A DNA stretch of 64,000 bases from an uncultured Lachnospiraceae bacterium (GTDB lineage Bacteria; Bacillota; Clostridia; Lachnospirales; Lachnospiraceae), in the NCBI GenBank assembly GCA_910586255.1, contig CAJUHR010000020.1, forward strand, positions 19,817 to 83,816. The letters run 5' to 3'. A program made the translations under genes and the position numbers. The notes under the pieces are model-generated. The model ran no database searches. It saw only the letters and a program-made list of their open reading frames with translations, and was not told the origin of the DNA. Shown here piece by piece: positions 8,963-16,875 of this stretch. Position 1 is the first letter of the stretch; each line of letters begins with the position of its first letter.

Positions 8963-9223
8963 ATGGTAAAGTCCAACCGTGAGTCAGGCAATGGGTGTTC
9001 GGATATTATGGTAAAGCATTTTTCCGAAAGAATTGTGAGGTCCGGTTTCAAGGATACAAAAAAGATAAATAAAAAAGATAAAATCATGATGCCGGGGATG
9101 GAGAAGGATATGCTGAACGGATATGCCCTGGGGGCGGATGACTATGTGACGAAGCCTTTTTCTTTGCCGGTACTGTACGCAAAGGCCATGGCTCTTACCG
9201 GCAGAGCGCGAGGCGAGCATTGA
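8963..9223 (+). pseudogene. Junction ORF: possible brxL stub joined to a response-regulator receiver remnant
   Basis: Seven bases after pglZ an 86-codon frame opens. Its second half, from DMLNGYALGADDYVTKPFSL to the end, is clearly the C-terminal half of a receiver domain (GADDY, then the conserved K of TKPF), with the phospho-Asp half and any output domain missing. Its first half contains VKHFSERIVR, which recalls the LNxHFxGRVVRKDL start of the BREX protease-like protein BrxL, the gene expected at this place. I infer a deletion that fused the start of brxL to a truncated regulator gene; the BrxL part is tentative, the receiver part is sound. Confidence 0.6.
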
Positions 9224-9297
9224 CAGTAAGGATGACAGGGTGCAGGTGGTGGTCGAGAGGAAGAGGAAATGCAAAAAGGCCCATCGCCAAGGATGAT

Positions 9298-9828
9298 TTA
9301 CAAAGCACATTCCAGCTGGCAGTCAAAGGGCTCCGCCTCAACATGCTGCCGGTTATAAACCGCTGCCTCCACACATCCCATTTTCCGGTAAAAGGCCTGG
9401 CTCTCCACAGAGGAATGGGCAGAGATGTAGAGCTTGGAAGCGCCCTTTTCCTTTGCCCATTTCTTTGCCGAGAGAAAAAGCTCTCTGCCGATTCCCAAAC
9501 CCCGCATATCTTCCGATACATGGATGCTGGTCAGATCCAGATATTTCTGTTCTCTGCCAAACAGGGCGGCCTCCACGGACACAAAACCTTTCAGCATATG
9601 GTCCAAAAAGGCGGCGCGGACGAAGCCGCCGGAGAGAAGGGTATTTTTCAGGCAGGAAACCAGAAACCGGTAGTCTTCTTCTGTCCAGTCGTCCACAAAG
9701 GGCGCGTCCCGGATGACCCATTTTCCCTCTTCCCTGCGCCAGCATTTGGTGACCACCTGATGACGGACGAAATGTCCGAATAACTCCGGGCAGAGCTCGT
9801 TTTGTGTTAAATTCCGATATTGAAGCAT
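9298..9828 (-). CDS. GNAT family N-acetyltransferase
   Basis: A 176-aa acetyl-CoA-dependent acyltransferase of unknown substrate. The acetyl-CoA loop reads RGLGIGRELFLSAKKWAKEK and is followed by ISAHSSVESQAFYRKMGC, the standard GNAT motifs A and B. I chose ATG 9828 over the TTG at 9837 because the ribosome site AGGAGG then stands 10 bases away rather than one. It is divergent from metNIQ, with its own promoter at 9973-10001, and is transcribed alone. The substrate cannot be told from sequence. Confidence 0.88.
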   Translation of the reverse strand: MLQYRNLTQNELCPELFGHFVRHQVVTKCWRREEGKWVIRDAPFVDDWTEEDYRFLVSCLKNTLLSGGFVRAAFLDHMLKGFVSVEAALFGREQKYLDLTSIHVSEDMRGLGIGRELFLSAKKWAKEKGASKLYISAHSSVESQAFYRKMGCVEAAVYNRQHVEAEPFDCQLECAL

Positions 9829-9972
9829 GGAAAGCAATCCTCCTGTTTTTCACTTTTTCTGTTTTTGTTTTGTATCCTTGCGGAATTTCAGAGTGGAATT
9901 TCAGAAATTCACGGGGATTTTTCTTAAAGAACTCATCCGGCCCGCAGGAGAGGAACAGTCCTTTTACAGGTA

Positions 9973-10001
9973 AGTATAGATAAATTCCCCCCAAAATTCA
10001 A
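9973..10001 (-). promoter_or_regulatory. Predicted sigma-A promoter for the GNAT gene
   Basis: Read on the minus strand: TTGAAT, a 17-base spacer and TATACT. It leaves a leader of about 140 bases before the ATG. That leader includes the direct repeat GGAATTTCAGA at about 9891 and 9904, whose second copy forms the palindrome GAATTTCaGAAATTC. Confidence 0.55.
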
Positions 10002-10021
10002 TCCTTGTTTTTCAAATTAAC

Positions 10022-10050
10022 TTGACAAATGCTTTCCATTGGCGTAAAAT
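10022..10050 (+). promoter_or_regulatory. Predicted sigma-A promoter of the metNIQ leader
   Basis: TTGACA (10022-10027), exactly 17 bases, TAAAAT (10045-10050). Transcription from about 10057 would cover the Met-rich leader ORF, the terminator at 10255 and then metNIQ. Confidence 0.75.
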
Positions 10051-10101
10051 ACGCCCATAGGTAAAAAGATTCATACATTTGTATGAGGATGGAGAATCAA
10101 T

Positions 10102-10200
10102 ATGAACAACAACCGGACAAACCTGCAGATGGATATGGCTATGATGAGCGGCATGATGGGCATGTGCCGCATGTTTGTATGCTTAAAATATCAGAGATAG
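10102..10200 (+). CDS. Met-rich 32-aa peptide, probable leader peptide of metNIQ
   Basis: ATG 10102 follows GGAG by 8 bases and the frame runs 32 codons to TAG. Nine residues are Met, eight of them in the 15-residue stretch MDMAMMSGMMGMCRM. It lies between a strong promoter and an intrinsic terminator, upstream of a methionine importer, which is the layout of amino-acid attenuation leaders such as those of thr, his and trp operons. Within the Met run is a hairpin, GCGGCA/TGCCGC (10148-10170). Just before it the 9-mer CAAACCTGC (10118-10126) repeats the 5' arm of the terminator. No S-box or T-box consensus was seen in this leader. An alternative is a Met-rich metal-binding peptide. Confidence 0.7.
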   Translation: MNNNRTNLQMDMAMMSGMMGMCRMFVCLKYQR

Positions 10201-10254
10201 CTGCATGGATTGTGATAAGACTGAAAAGACCGGTGGAAAAGTAACGGATATCGG

Positions 10255-10287
10255 ATCGCAAACCTGCGCAGGTTTGCGATTTTTTTG
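10255..10287 (+). terminator. Intrinsic terminator before metN (candidate attenuator)
   Basis: Perfect 13-base arms ATCGCAAACCTGC and GCAGGTTTGCGAT followed by seven T. The 3' arm could instead pair with the earlier copy of CAAACCTGC at 10118-10126, which would break the terminator. It separates the leader ORF from metN, which starts 105 bases later with no other promoter seen between them, so read-through must be regulated for metNIQ to be expressed. Confidence 0.85.
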
Positions 10288-10391
10288 ATTATCCTCCGGC
10301 GGTACGGGCTTTGCCTGAACTTAAGGGACTGTCCCCGGATTTTAGGCTGCTGTGTGGCCGCCCAAATCCACAGGAGAAGAAAGGAGCAGTT

Positions 10392-11411
10392 ATGGCATTG
10401 GAAGAACCCATTATCCGGCTGCGGAATGTAGGAAAGGAATTTAAGACAGCCAACGGGCCAGTGGTGGCCCTGGACGACATTAATCTGGACATTAACCGGG
10501 GGGAGATCTTTGGCATTATCGGTCTGTCCGGCGCGGGCAAAAGCACCTTGGTTCGGTGCATCAACATGCTGGAGACCCCTACCTCCGGACAAGTGATTTT
10601 TGAGGGGGAGAATCTGGCGGTTCAGAATGACCGGCAGAAGCGGATGGCAAGGCGGTCCATGGGAATGATTTTTCAGCAGTTCAACCTTTTGGCCCAGAGG
10701 AATATTTTGAAGAATGTGTGCTTTCCCTTGGAGATTTCCGGGGTGTCCAAGCAGGAGGGGAGAAAACGCGCCATGGAGCTTTTGGAGCTGGTGGGACTGG
10801 CAGACCGGGCCGGCGCTTACCCGGCACAGCTTTCCGGCGGCCAGAAGCAGCGGGTGGCCATTGCCAGAGCCCTGGCCACCAATCCCAAGGTGATCCTGTG
10901 TGACGAGGCAACCAGCGCGTTAGATCCTAATACCACCAAATCCATTCTGGCCTTATTAAAGGAGATCAATAAGACTATGGGGGTCACGGTGATCGTGATC
11001 ACTCATGAGATGGCGGTGATTGAGGCCATCTGCGACCGGGTGGCCATCATAGACCAGAGTCATATTGCGGAGCTGGGAACCGTGTCGGAGATTTTTTCCG
11101 AGCCCAAATCCAGAATCGGCCGGCAGCTGATTCTGGGGGATGCGGTGAACCAGGTAAAATTCAGCGATTCCAGACAGCTGAGAATCATTTTTGACGGCAG
11201 AGAGTCCGCGGAGCCGGTGATTTCCAATCTGGTATTGGCCTGCAAGGTGCCGGTGAACATTATGTATGCAGCCACCAAGGATATCAACGGGACCGCTATG
11301 GGACAGATGATCATCCAGCTTCCGGAGGAGGAGGCAGATGCCAACCGGGTGGTCAATTATTTAAAAAGTATTCATGTGCCCTATGAGGAGGTGACCAGAC
11401 ATGACGTTTGA
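10392..11411 (+). CDS. metN: Methionine ABC transporter ATP-binding protein
   Basis: MetN powers uptake of methionine through MetI with substrate delivered by MetQ. The 339 residues match the family. Walker A is GLSGAGKS (about residue 44), the signature is LSGGQKQR (about 147) and Walker B is VILCDEAT (about 167). The last 80 residues fit the NIL domain, which binds methionine and shuts the transporter in other bacteria. ATG 10392 is chosen because AAGGAG lies 7 bases before it; upstream codons in frame lack a ribosome site. It overlaps metI by 11 bases. Expression probably depends on the attenuator upstream. Confidence 0.94.
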   Translation: MALEEPIIRLRNVGKEFKTANGPVVALDDINLDINRGEIFGIIGLSGAGKSTLVRCINMLETPTSGQVIFEGENLAVQNDRQKRMARRSMGMIFQQFNLLAQRNILKNVCFPLEISGVSKQEGRKRAMELLELVGLADRAGAYPAQLSGGQKQRVAIARALATNPKVILCDEATSALDPNTTKSILALLKEINKTMGVTVIVITHEMAVIEAICDRVAIIDQSHIAELGTVSEIFSEPKSRIGRQLILGDAVNQVKFSDSRQLRIIFDGRESAEPVISNLVLACKVPVNIMYAATKDINGTAMGQMIIQLPEEEADANRVVNYLKSIHVPYEEVTRHDV

Positions 11412-12066
11412 TGCAACTACCGTTGCCATGTTAAAGACTGCTATCTGGGAGACATTTTATATGGTGGCCCTTTCTTCTCTTTTTGCCTATGTGATCGGGC
11501 TGCCTTTGGGGATTGTGCTGGTGGTAACGGACACAGACGGGATCCGGCCGATTCCATGGCTGCAGAAGATCCTGGGGCTTGTTATCAACCTGCTCCGCTC
11601 GGTTCCGTTTTTGATCCTTTTGTTTATTGTACTGCCTCTTTCCAAGATTGTGATCGGAACCCGTATCGGCTCTCCGGCCATTGTGATTCCTCTGACCATA
11701 GCGGCGGCTCCTTATATAGCCCGGGTTGTGGAATCCTCTTTCAGGGAAATTGATGCAGGAGTGATTGAGGCGGCCAAATCGATGGGAGCCTCCACCTGGC
11801 AGATTATATGGAAGGTTCTGCTGCCGGAATCAAGGCCTTCTCTGCTTCTGGGAGCCGCTTTGGCCGTGACAACCATCCTCAGCTATTCGGCTATGGCCGG
11901 ATTTACGGGGGGCGGCGGACTGGGGGCCGTGGCTATCAACTACGGATATTACCGGTATGAGCCGGGACTGATGTGGATTGCGGTTATTCTTCTGGTGGTG
12001 ATGGTGCAGATTATCCAGGAAATCGGAACGCAGCTCTCCAAGAGAGGAGACAAGAGAATCCGGTAA
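11401..12066 (+). CDS. metI: Methionine ABC transporter permease
   Basis: A 221-aa inner-membrane permease with five or six hydrophobic segments. The cytoplasmic coupling loop reads EAAKSMGASTWQIIWKVLLP (about residues 120-139), the EAA motif that contacts MetN. It starts inside the end of metN, so the two are translationally coupled. MetQ follows after a 108-base gap containing two palindromes. Confidence 0.93.
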   Translation: MTFDATTVAMLKTAIWETFYMVALSSLFAYVIGLPLGIVLVVTDTDGIRPIPWLQKILGLVINLLRSVPFLILLFIVLPLSKIVIGTRIGSPAIVIPLTIAAAPYIARVVESSFREIDAGVIEAAKSMGASTWQIIWKVLLPESRPSLLLGAALAVTTILSYSAMAGFTGGGGLGAVAINYGYYRYEPGLMWIAVILLVVMVQIIQEIGTQLSKRGDKRIR

Positions 12067-12093
12067 GAAAATTTTTAAAATGGATTTATCAGT

Positions 12094-12133
12094 CCGGAAT
12101 ATTCCGGGCTGTAGGCATTAAGGAACAGTTCCT
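12094..12133. repeat. Two small palindromes between metI and metQ
   Basis: CCGGAATATTCCGG (12094-12107) and AGGAACAGTTCCT (12121-12133) are both perfect. Placed inside the operon before the lipoprotein gene, they may form mRNA hairpins that set the higher MetQ level, or be processing sites. No T run follows either. Confidence 0.55.
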
Positions 12134-12174
12134 AAGCCGAATAAATCAAATATAACATGAGGAGGATATTATTT

Positions 12175-13080
12175 ATGAAAAAATCAATCGGTATTTTAGC
12201 GGCGGCTGTATTTTCAGCGACAGCCCTGGCGGCATGCGGCGGCGGAAGCAGTGCGCAGGAGACCACAGCGGCGGCCACCGAGGCGGCAAAGGAGGAGACT
12301 GCCAAAGCCGAAGAGGAGACCACTGAGGCAAAGGAGGAGGCTCCGGCCGAGCTGAAAAAGATTGTGGTGGGCGCCAGTCCGGCCCCTCACGCGGAGATTT
12401 TAAGGGCAGCCAAGGATGTGCTGGCTAAAAAGGGCTACGAGCTGGAGATTTTAGAGTATGTGGACTATATTCAGCCTAACCTGGCCCTGGAGTCGGAGGA
12501 TCTGGATGCCAACTATTTCCAGCATCTTCCCTATCTGGAGTCCTTTAATGAGGAGAACGGGACCAAGCTGGTATCTGCGGCGGCAATTCATTATGAGCCC
12601 TTCGGCATCTATGCAGGAAAGGTATCTTCCTTAGAGGAGCTGGCAGACGGCGCCACAGTGGCAGTTCCCAATGACACCAGCAATGAGGCCAGAGCCCTGC
12701 TTCTTTTGGAGGCCCAGGGTCTGATCAAGCTGAAGGAAGGGGCGGATCTGACCGTTACCAGAAATGACATTGTGGAGAACCCGAAGAATCTGGATATTAA
12801 AGAGATGGAGGCAGCCCAGATTCCCCGTGTGGTGGAGGATGTGGATATTGCGGTTATCAACGGAAACTACGCCATTGACGCAGGCTTTAAGGTGTCTGAG
12901 GCCCTGGCGGTGGAGGATTCCGAGTCCATCGCGGCAACCACCTATGGCAACGTGATTGCAGTGAGAGAGGGCCATGACAAGGATGAGAACATTGTGGCCC
13001 TGGTGGAGGCTCTTACCAGCGATGAGGTAAAGGCGTTTATGGAGACCACTTATGAGGGAGCCGTGGTTCCGCTGTTTTAA
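12175..13080 (+). CDS. metQ: Methionine-binding lipoprotein
   Basis: MetQ is the surface lipoprotein that binds methionine and hands it to MetNI. The signal peptide ends in the lipobox LAAC with the lipidated Cys at residue 21, followed by a Thr/Glu/Ala-rich linker to about residue 60 and then the NlpA-type domain, starting near IVVGASPAPHAEIL. I chose ATG 12175 because GAGGAGGAT stands 9 bases before it; the earlier ATG at 12157 lacks a ribosome site and would spoil the signal peptide. Last gene of the operon, with a terminator 45 bases after the stop. Confidence 0.94.
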   Translation: MKKSIGILAAAVFSATALAACGGGSSAQETTAAATEAAKEETAKAEEETTEAKEEAPAELKKIVVGASPAPHAEILRAAKDVLAKKGYELEILEYVDYIQPNLALESEDLDANYFQHLPYLESFNEENGTKLVSAAAIHYEPFGIYAGKVSSLEELADGATVAVPNDTSNEARALLLLEAQGLIKLKEGADLTVTRNDIVENPKNLDIKEMEAAQIPRVVEDVDIAVINGNYAIDAGFKVSEALAVEDSESIAATTYGNVIAVREGHDKDENIVALVEALTSDEVKAFMETTYEGAVVPLF

Positions 13081-13125
13081 CGGGATTGGTCTGTAAAAAG
13101 AATGGGTTTAAAAGACCAGGCTTTA

Positions 13126-13163
13126 AAAATCCTTCACGGCATATGGCCGTGGAGGATTTTTTG
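13126..13163 (+). terminator. Intrinsic terminator after metQ
   Basis: AAATCCTTCACGGC pairs with GCCGTGGAGGATTT across an ATATG loop and runs into six T. Confidence 0.85.
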
Positions 13164-13240
13164 ATTTCAGGAGAAAAGAACGGGAAACACCAGGGCGGAA
13201 CCGTCATAGAATATACGAAGGAGAAAAAGGGTGTGGGCCG

Positions 13241-13506
13241 ATGCGTATTTTTGATTTAAAAAAAAAGAAGTGATAAATATCTGTGACTGTAAGCGTCTGG
13301 GCTTTGTGGGGGATGTGGAGTTTGACGAAAAAACAGGCTGTATTACCCACCTGATTATTCCCGGGCCGGGGTGTCTCTGTGGGATATTCGGCAGGGAGAA
13401 GGAGTATGTGATTCCTTTTTGTGATGTGAAGCAGATCGGGGACGATATTATCCTGGTGGAGATACGTACCCTGAAAGATACAGAAAAAGTGTGCAAAAGT
13501 GGGTAA
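13241..13506 (+). CDS. YlmC/YmxH family PRC-barrel protein, frameshifted at an A9 tract
   Basis: Members of this small sporulation-linked family begin MRxxDLRxKEVINICDCKRLGFV. Here ATG 13241 gives MRIFDLKKKK and a stop at 13271, while the rest, VINICDCKRLGFVGDVEFDEKTG and on to 13506, is in another frame. The switch is at nine A followed by G (13258-13267). A -1 shift there gives MRIFDLKKKEVINIC, the family length exactly. It may be transcriptional slippage, ribosomal frameshifting, a real mutation or a base-calling error in the homopolymer. GTG 13270 could start a shorter product, but no ribosome site precedes it. The function of the family is poorly known. Confidence 0.7.
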
Positions 13507-13520
13507 TTGGTAAAAAATGG

Positions 13521-13549
13521 TTGCACTTAAGTCCTTTGTAGAGTAAAAT
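13521..13549 (+). promoter_or_regulatory. Predicted sigma-A promoter of nrdR
   Basis: TTGCAC, 17 bases, TAAAAT, starting 15 bases after the YlmC-like stop codon. No NrdR box pair is evident near it. Confidence 0.6.
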
Positions 13550-13602
13550 AAAGACAATATGTAATTTACGTAAGGAAAAGTGCGAAAACAGGAGGAATGA
13601 CT

Positions 13603-14058
13603 GTGAAGTGTCCATATTGTAATGCATTTGATACCAAGGTGATTGATTCCCGCCCTGCTGATGAGAACAGCTCCATCCGCCGCCGCCGGCAGTGCGAGAA
13701 GTGTAAAAAGCGGTTTACCACCTATGAGAAGCTAGAGACCATGCCGCTTATGGTGATCAAGAAGGACCGCACCAGAGAGACCTACGAGCGCTCCAAGATT
13801 GAGGACGGGGTGATCCGCTCCTGCCACAAACGTCCTGTATCCATCGAGCAGATCAATGCTATGATTGACGAGATTGAAAACCAGGTTTTCAATATGGAGG
13901 TAAAGGAGGTGGAGACCTCGGAGATCGGCGAGTTGGTGATGGAGAAGCTTAAGGATCTGGACGAGGTAGCCTATGTCCGTTTTGCCTCTGTGTACCGGGA
14001 GTTTAAGGATGTGAATACATTTATGGAGGAGCTGGGAAAGCTGTTGAAGAATAAATGA
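13603..14058 (+). CDS. nrdR: Transcriptional repressor NrdR
   Basis: NrdR senses ATP/dATP and represses ribonucleotide reductase genes. The zinc ribbon is CPYC...CEKCKKRF (Cys pairs at residues 3 and 6 and near 31 and 34) and an ATP-cone domain follows (about residues 49-139). I chose GTG 13603, giving the canonical start MKCPYC with AGGAGG 7 bases away; the ATG at 13597 almost touches the ribosome site. It overlaps yqeG by the sequence ATGA. Confidence 0.95.
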   Translation: MKCPYCNAFDTKVIDSRPADENSSIRRRRQCEKCKKRFTTYEKLETMPLMVIKKDRTRETYERSKIEDGVIRSCHKRPVSIEQINAMIDEIENQVFNMEVKEVETSEIGELVMEKLKDLDEVAYVRFASVYREFKDVNTFMEELGKLLKNK

Positions 14059-14564
14059 TACTGGAGCCGTTTTATCCTAAGGAATGGGTGGACAGTGTTT
14101 ACGGGATTGACTGGGAGCAGTGGAGAGAGAGGGGAATCCGGGGAGCGATTTTTGATATTGACAACACGCTGGTGCCCCACGGAGCTCCGGCCGATGAGCG
14201 GGCCATTGAGCTTTTTGACCGGCTTCGCAGACTGGGGGTTGAGACTTGCCTGCTCTCCAATAACAAGGAGCCGAGGGTGGCTTCCTTTGCAGGGGCCGTG
14301 GATTCTCTCTACATTTTTAAGGGAAACAAGCCTTCTGTAAAAAATTATAAAAAGGCTATGGAGTGGATGGGGACGAGCCCGGAGAACACCCTGTTTGTGG
14401 GGGATCAGCTGTTTACGGATGTATATGGGGCTAATCGGGCTGGAATATACGGGATTCTGGTAAAACCCATCAATCCAAAGGAAGAGATCCAGATTGTGCT
14501 GAAGCGGTATCTGGAAGCCGTTGTGCTGCATTTTTATAAAAAGAAAAAAATGGTTGAAAAATAA
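14055..14564 (+). CDS. yqeG: YqeG family HAD-type phosphatase
   Basis: A 169-aa phosphatase of the HAD IIIA type. Motif I is FDIDNTLVPHG (about residue 34), motif II is SNNK and motif III/IV is VGDQLFTDVYGANRAG. The substrate is not settled for bacteria; a phosphatidylglycerophosphate phosphatase role is known for related eukaryotic proteins. It starts within the nrdR stop codon, so translation is coupled. The C-terminus is lysine-rich. Confidence 0.88.
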   Translation: MILEPFYPKEWVDSVYGIDWEQWRERGIRGAIFDIDNTLVPHGAPADERAIELFDRLRRLGVETCLLSNNKEPRVASFAGAVDSLYIFKGNKPSVKNYKKAMEWMGTSPENTLFVGDQLFTDVYGANRAGIYGILVKPINPKEEIQIVLKRYLEAVVLHFYKKKKMVEK

Positions 14565-14582
14565 TAGTGTTTATTATAGAAT
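14554..14582 (+). promoter_or_regulatory. Predicted sigma-A promoter of efp
   Basis: TTGAAA, 17 bases, TAGAAT; the -35 box overlaps the end of yqeG. Confidence 0.55.
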
Positions 14583-14627
14583 AGAGAAGATTACGAGCGA
14601 GTATGCAAATGCAAGGAGGAATATCCC

Positions 14628-15185
14628 ATGATTTCAGCAGGTGATTTTAGAAATGGTATTACCCTGGAGATTGACGGTTCCGTATATCAGATCGTTGAGT
14701 TTCAGCATGTAAAGCCAGGCAAGGGCGCCGCTTTTGTCAGAACGAAGATCAAGAATGTTATGACCGGATCCGTGGTGGAGCGGACCTTCCGTCCCACCGA
14801 GAAGTTCCCGGCAGCAAGGATTGACCGTGTGGACATGCAGTATCTGTATGCAGACGGCGATCTGTTTAACTTTATGAATATGGAGAATTATGAGCAGATG
14901 GCGCTGGCCCCTGATGTGATCGGCGATGCGTTGAAATTTGTCAAGGAGAACGAGACCGTAAAGGTATGCTCCTACAATGGTAAGGTATTTTCTGTAGAGC
15001 CGCCGCTGTTTGTAGAGCTGGAGATCACCAACACAGAACCAGGATTTAAGGGAGATACCGCTCAGGGCGCTACCAAGCCGGCTACGGTGGAGACCGGTGC
15101 TACGGTTTATGTGCCGCTGTTTGTGGACAATGGCGACAAGATCAAGATTGACACCCGTACCGGTGAGTATCTGTCCAGAGCATAG
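14628..15185 (+). CDS. efp: Elongation factor P
   Basis: EF-P relieves ribosomes stalled at polyproline. The 185 residues hold the three usual beta-barrel domains: KOW-like N-domain, OB domain from about residue 65 and C-terminal domain from about 128. The tip loop reads KPGKGAAFV with the Lys that carries the functional modification in many bacteria. AAGGAGG lies 8 bases before the ATG. A terminator follows, so it is probably a single-gene unit. Confidence 0.96.
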   Translation: MISAGDFRNGITLEIDGSVYQIVEFQHVKPGKGAAFVRTKIKNVMTGSVVERTFRPTEKFPAARIDRVDMQYLYADGDLFNFMNMENYEQMALAPDVIGDALKFVKENETVKVCSYNGKVFSVEPPLFVELEITNTEPGFKGDTAQGATKPATVETGATVYVPLFVDNGDKIKIDTRTGEYLSRA

Positions 15186-15222
15186 GAAAGTCCGGGGCAG
15201 GACTGTTTTGGAAAGTATAGAG

Positions 15223-15253
15223 AAAAGCCAGACCGTCAAAAGTCTGGCTTTTG
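15223..15253 (+). terminator. Intrinsic terminator after efp
   Basis: AAAAGCCAGAC and GTCTGGCTTTT pair perfectly around an 8-base loop. Confidence 0.85.
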
Positions 15254-15328
15254 ATAATATGCCCGTAAAGGGAAGCTTGCTGCCAGAGAGGGCCAGAGGA
15301 TTTTGGGAAAGTTTCAGGGAGGAACAGG

Positions 15329-15871
15329 ATGGGAGAGTTTCATTATAATATTGCACTGATCGGATTCATGGGGGCGGGCAAGACCACGGTGTCCCGTTGC
15401 CTTAGCCGTATGTATGCCATGGAAGAGGTGGAGACCGATGTTATGGTGGCAGAGTCTGAGGGGATGGCTATCACGGATATTTTTTCCAAATATGGGGAAC
15501 CGTATTTTCGCGCCTGTGAGAGCAATGCCATTATCGCCCTGCAGGATCGCCACGGGGTGGTTATCTCCTGCGGAGGCGGGGCGGTTATGCGGGATGAAAA
15601 TGTGGAGAATCTAAAAAAAAGCAGCCGCATTGTACTGCTGACAGCCAGGCCGGAGACGATTTTGGAGCGGGTGAAGCATTCAAAGGAGCGGCCGATTCTC
15701 AACGGCCACATGAATGTGGAATATATTGAAGAGCTGATGGAGAAGCGCCGGGCTAAGTATGAGGCCGCGGCGGATATTGTGATTTCCACGGACGGGAAGC
15801 GTGTGACAGAGATCTGTGAGGAGCTGGTTCAAAGACTTAAGGAGATCACCCATGATTCAAGGGATATTTGA
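15329..15871 (+). CDS. aroK: Shikimate kinase
   Basis: Phosphorylates shikimate to shikimate 3-phosphate in chorismate synthesis. The P-loop is GFMGAGKTT (residues 12-20), the shikimate-binding DxxxE-type site follows with ETDVMVAE, and SCGGGAV is the third family motif. GGAGG precedes the ATG by 7 bases. At 180 aa it is slightly longer than the usual 165-175. aroE follows after 67 bases. Confidence 0.93.
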   Translation: MGEFHYNIALIGFMGAGKTTVSRCLSRMYAMEEVETDVMVAESEGMAITDIFSKYGEPYFRACESNAIIALQDRHGVVISCGGGAVMRDENVENLKKSSRIVLLTARPETILERVKHSKERPILNGHMNVEYIEELMEKRRAKYEAAADIVISTDGKRVTEICEELVQRLKEITHDSRDI

Positions 15872-15938
15872 GAGTGGCGGCCAGGGAGTCATAATGTCAT
15901 GTCTGAAAGGTCAGAGACCGTAGAAGGAGGAATAAAAC

Positions 15939-16805
15939 ATGGAGATTAGCGGACATACACAGTTGCTGTGTCTGATTGGCAGCCCGGTGGGACATTCCGG
16001 TTCACCTGTCATGTACAATTACAGTTTCAAAAAGCTGGGGCTTGATTATGCCTATCTGGCATTTGACATAAAGGAAGAGGAGACTGAGGAGGCGGTGCGG
16101 GCTCTGAGGCTTTTCAATGTTAAGGGATTTAACATTACCATGCCCTGCAAGACTAAGGTGGTGTCCTGCTGCGATGAGCTTTCCAGGGAAGCAAGACTGA
16201 TCGGAGCGGTCAACACGGTGGTCAACCAGGACGGGCGGCTGATCGGCCACAATACGGACGGACTGGGCTGGGTGCGCAGCTGCCGTGAAAAGGGCGTGGA
16301 GATCCGGGGAAAGAAGATGACCATTGCAGGCTCCGGCGGGGCGGCCACGGCCATTACCATCACCGCAGCTTTGGAGGGAATGGAGGAGCTTTCTGTTTTT
16401 GCCAGGAAGGATTCCTTCTACGAAAATGCACAGGCAACGGTGGAGAAGCTTCAAAGGGAGGTACCCGGATGCAGGATTCGTCTGTTTGATCTGGAGGATA
16501 AGAATAAGCTTTACCAGGAGATTGGCGGAAGCGACATATTTACCAATGCCACCCGGGTGGGCATGAAGCCTATGGATGAGTTAAGCCTTGTGGAGGATAT
16601 GAGTGTATTCAGGGAAGAGCTGGTGGTGTCGGATGTTGTTTACAATCCGCGAAAGACCCGTTTGCTTACAGATGCCGAGGCAGCCGGGTGCAGGATTGTT
16701 CCCGGGGTGGGGATGCTTTTGTGGCAGGGGGCGGAGGCCTTTAAGCTGTACACAGGTATGGAGATGCCGGCCCGGGAAGTGATGGAGCGGTATTTTTCGG
16801 ACTGA
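15939..16805 (+). CDS. aroE: Shikimate dehydrogenase
   Basis: NADP-dependent reduction of 3-dehydroshikimate to shikimate, the step before AroK. The substrate site GSPVGHSGSPVMYN begins near residue 13, the catalytic Lys lies in NITMPCKTK, the NTDGLGW motif is near 107, and the nucleotide loop is AGSGGAATA near 128. 288 aa is normal. AAGGAGGAATAAAAC precedes the ATG. Together with aroK it gives a two-gene piece of the shikimate pathway. Confidence 0.95.
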   Translation: MEISGHTQLLCLIGSPVGHSGSPVMYNYSFKKLGLDYAYLAFDIKEEETEEAVRALRLFNVKGFNITMPCKTKVVSCCDELSREARLIGAVNTVVNQDGRLIGHNTDGLGWVRSCREKGVEIRGKKMTIAGSGGAATAITITAALEGMEELSVFARKDSFYENAQATVEKLQREVPGCRIRLFDLEDKNKLYQEIGGSDIFTNATRVGMKPMDELSLVEDMSVFREELVVSDVVYNPRKTRLLTDAEAAGCRIVPGVGMLLWQGAEAFKLYTGMEMPAREVMERYFSD

Positions 16806-16875
16806 TAAGATAACAGCTCAAGGGTTATCTGTTACCTAATAAGGATAAAGACAGGGATAAAAGGAGAAAAGCAGC

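Noticed and set aside
10200..10391. S-box or T-box riboswitch before metN
   Set aside because: No T-box sequence like AGGGTGGNACCGCG and no S-box core pattern were found; only the terminator hairpin is clear.
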